From Blastocystis sp. Blastoise (Eukaryota > Sar > Bigyra > Opalinata > Blastocystidae): a stretch of 64,000 bases of DNA. The notes under the pieces are model-generated. The model had not been told where the DNA came from. It made no database searches and was given only the letters and a program-made list of their open reading frames with translations. The stretch's first letter is position 1, and every line of letters starts with the position of its first letter. The DNA lies in NCBI GenBank assembly GCA_039096225.1, contig JBBPEB010000021.1:372001-436000 (forward strand), read 5' to 3'. Below, piece by piece: positions 63,038-64,000 of this stretch. The position numbers and the translations under genes are program-made.

Positions 63038-64000
63038 TTAATACTTTCTTTGAGAGGTATATCCGCGGGAATCCTCCATAAATCGTTTTTTATTCACATC
63101 TGCATTAGGAATGAATAATTCCTTTTCATATTCAATAGTATGTTTCATATCGACACAACGTAAATGAATTTCTTCGTCATTTGATAACTCGGTCTCCTAT
63201 ATATATATATATAGATAGAATAATTATAACAATACTATATAATAAATATATATATAATAAATATAAATATAACAATAATCTATAATAGTTATAACAATAA
63301 TCTATAATAAATATAACTATATATATAATAATAAAAGCAATAAATATTATGAATAGAATACTTTTAAATCAATGATTCTTTGAATATCTTCAATAAATGA
63401 CTCGATCTTCTCTTTCTTCGTAGTTAATTCAATTTCTCGTTTTCTTAATAACTGCTGAATCTCCATTTTTGATACTTCCTCATACTGAATGGAAGCTATA
63501 TATAATAATAAATATAATAATAATAATATAAACAATAATAAACATAATAATAATAATAACATAAATAAACATAATAATAATAATAAATATAATATATATA
63601 CGTTTCTTATCTTTTGTTTCTTCTCCTTCTACTGTGGTTGTTGTATATATATAATCATTTATTGTGTCTTCAATCAAAGCTTGATCCGCTAAAGATGAAT
63701 ATTAATACGTAGAACAACAAAAACATGATTATACATATATAATATATATAATATAAACTTAAATATGAACATTAAAAAATATAAAAATATCAACATGGAT
63801 ATAAATTAAAAATATATATATATATATATTCTTTATAGAATATTAATAAAAAAGATATATATATACCAAATATATCTTGTTCATTTTCTACTTCTTCTTG
63901 TATATAATCTAATATAGATTTCGCTTTTTGAATTCGATCTCTTGAGAAAAGATCTTCTGTGGATAATAAACTGATCTCCGTATTTGTTTTTAATAAACTT
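63038..64000 (-). CDS. 3' part of an unidentified coiled-coil protein gene (runs off the window)
   Basis: Four exons join in phase: 63867 to the window end, 63602-63688, 63362-63495, 63038-63196. The visible ~177 residues are highly charged and helical (RDRIQKAKSILDYIQEEVE; LLRKREIELTTKKEKIESF), consistent with coiled coil. A conserved-looking C-terminus follows (EIHLRCVDMKHTIEYEKELF, then EDSRGYTSQRKY). I do not recognise the family. The start lies beyond position 64000. Confidence 0.6.

Overview
This window is nuclear DNA of a very AT-rich eukaryote. It has eukaryotic tRNA genes and spliceosomal introns, many of them only about 40-100 nt with GTATAT...TATAG ends. It also has eukaryote-specific genes (RPB7, ERGIC3/ERV46, PDCD2/TSR4, an endosulfine-like protein). 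Two pyruvate:ferredoxin oxidoreductase (PFO) genes with mitochondrial-type presequences point to an anaerobe with hydrogenosomes or a related organelle, for example an anaerobic fungus or an anaerobic protist. The sequence alone does not fix the lineage.

Layout. 1-3081: a possible spliced transcript, a 3 x 73-bp tandem repeat and tRNA-Val(UAC). 3112-28720: a complete 25.6-kb integrated polinton-like virus (PLV) with ~690-bp terminal inverted repeats. Each repeat ends in a 116-bp GC-rich foldback. The PLV carries two major-capsid paralogues, a packaging ATPase, an adenain-like protease, pVI-like minor structural proteins, an AEP primase-SF3 helicase and two tyrosine recombinases. It has no DNA polymerase B and no DDE integrase. 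28721-38135: nested transposons. The PLV sits inside a decayed hAT element. Next come hAT-derived MITEs, an intact 3.0-kb hAT with a perfect 8-bp target duplication inside a broken DDE_4/Harbinger-like transposase gene, and an older hAT relic. 38476-64000: host genes, namely tRNA-Ser(GCU), a head-to-head PFO pair, RPB7, ERGIC3, an endosulfine-like gene, PDCD2, a 12-exon GH20 hexosaminidase and the 3' part of an unidentified coiled-coil gene.

The most interesting system is regulatory. Replication, integration and small accessory genes of the PLV have long, exactly 5-bp-phased TTCnnGAA arrays in their upstream regions. These are canonical heat-shock elements, up to 14 units each. The capsid, ATPase and protease genes have none and instead often carry a CATAATTATT-like sequence near the start codon. 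This suggests that host heat-shock factor switches on the early genes of a dormant provirus under stress. The PLV also encodes a probable Pol III RNA (A-box-like, exact B box, 17-bp closing stem, T7 terminator) immediately before one of these arrays. A TTGTTTTGTT signal lies 3' of PLV genes, of hAT genes and of both host PFO genes, consistent with a shared 3'-end-formation signal.

Exon structures were built by hand from GT/AG (and two GC/AG) junctions, reading phase and family homology. The host models close in frame: RPB7 172 aa, ERGIC3 402 aa, PDCD2 364 aa, GH20 520 aa, PFOs 1221 and 1222 aa.
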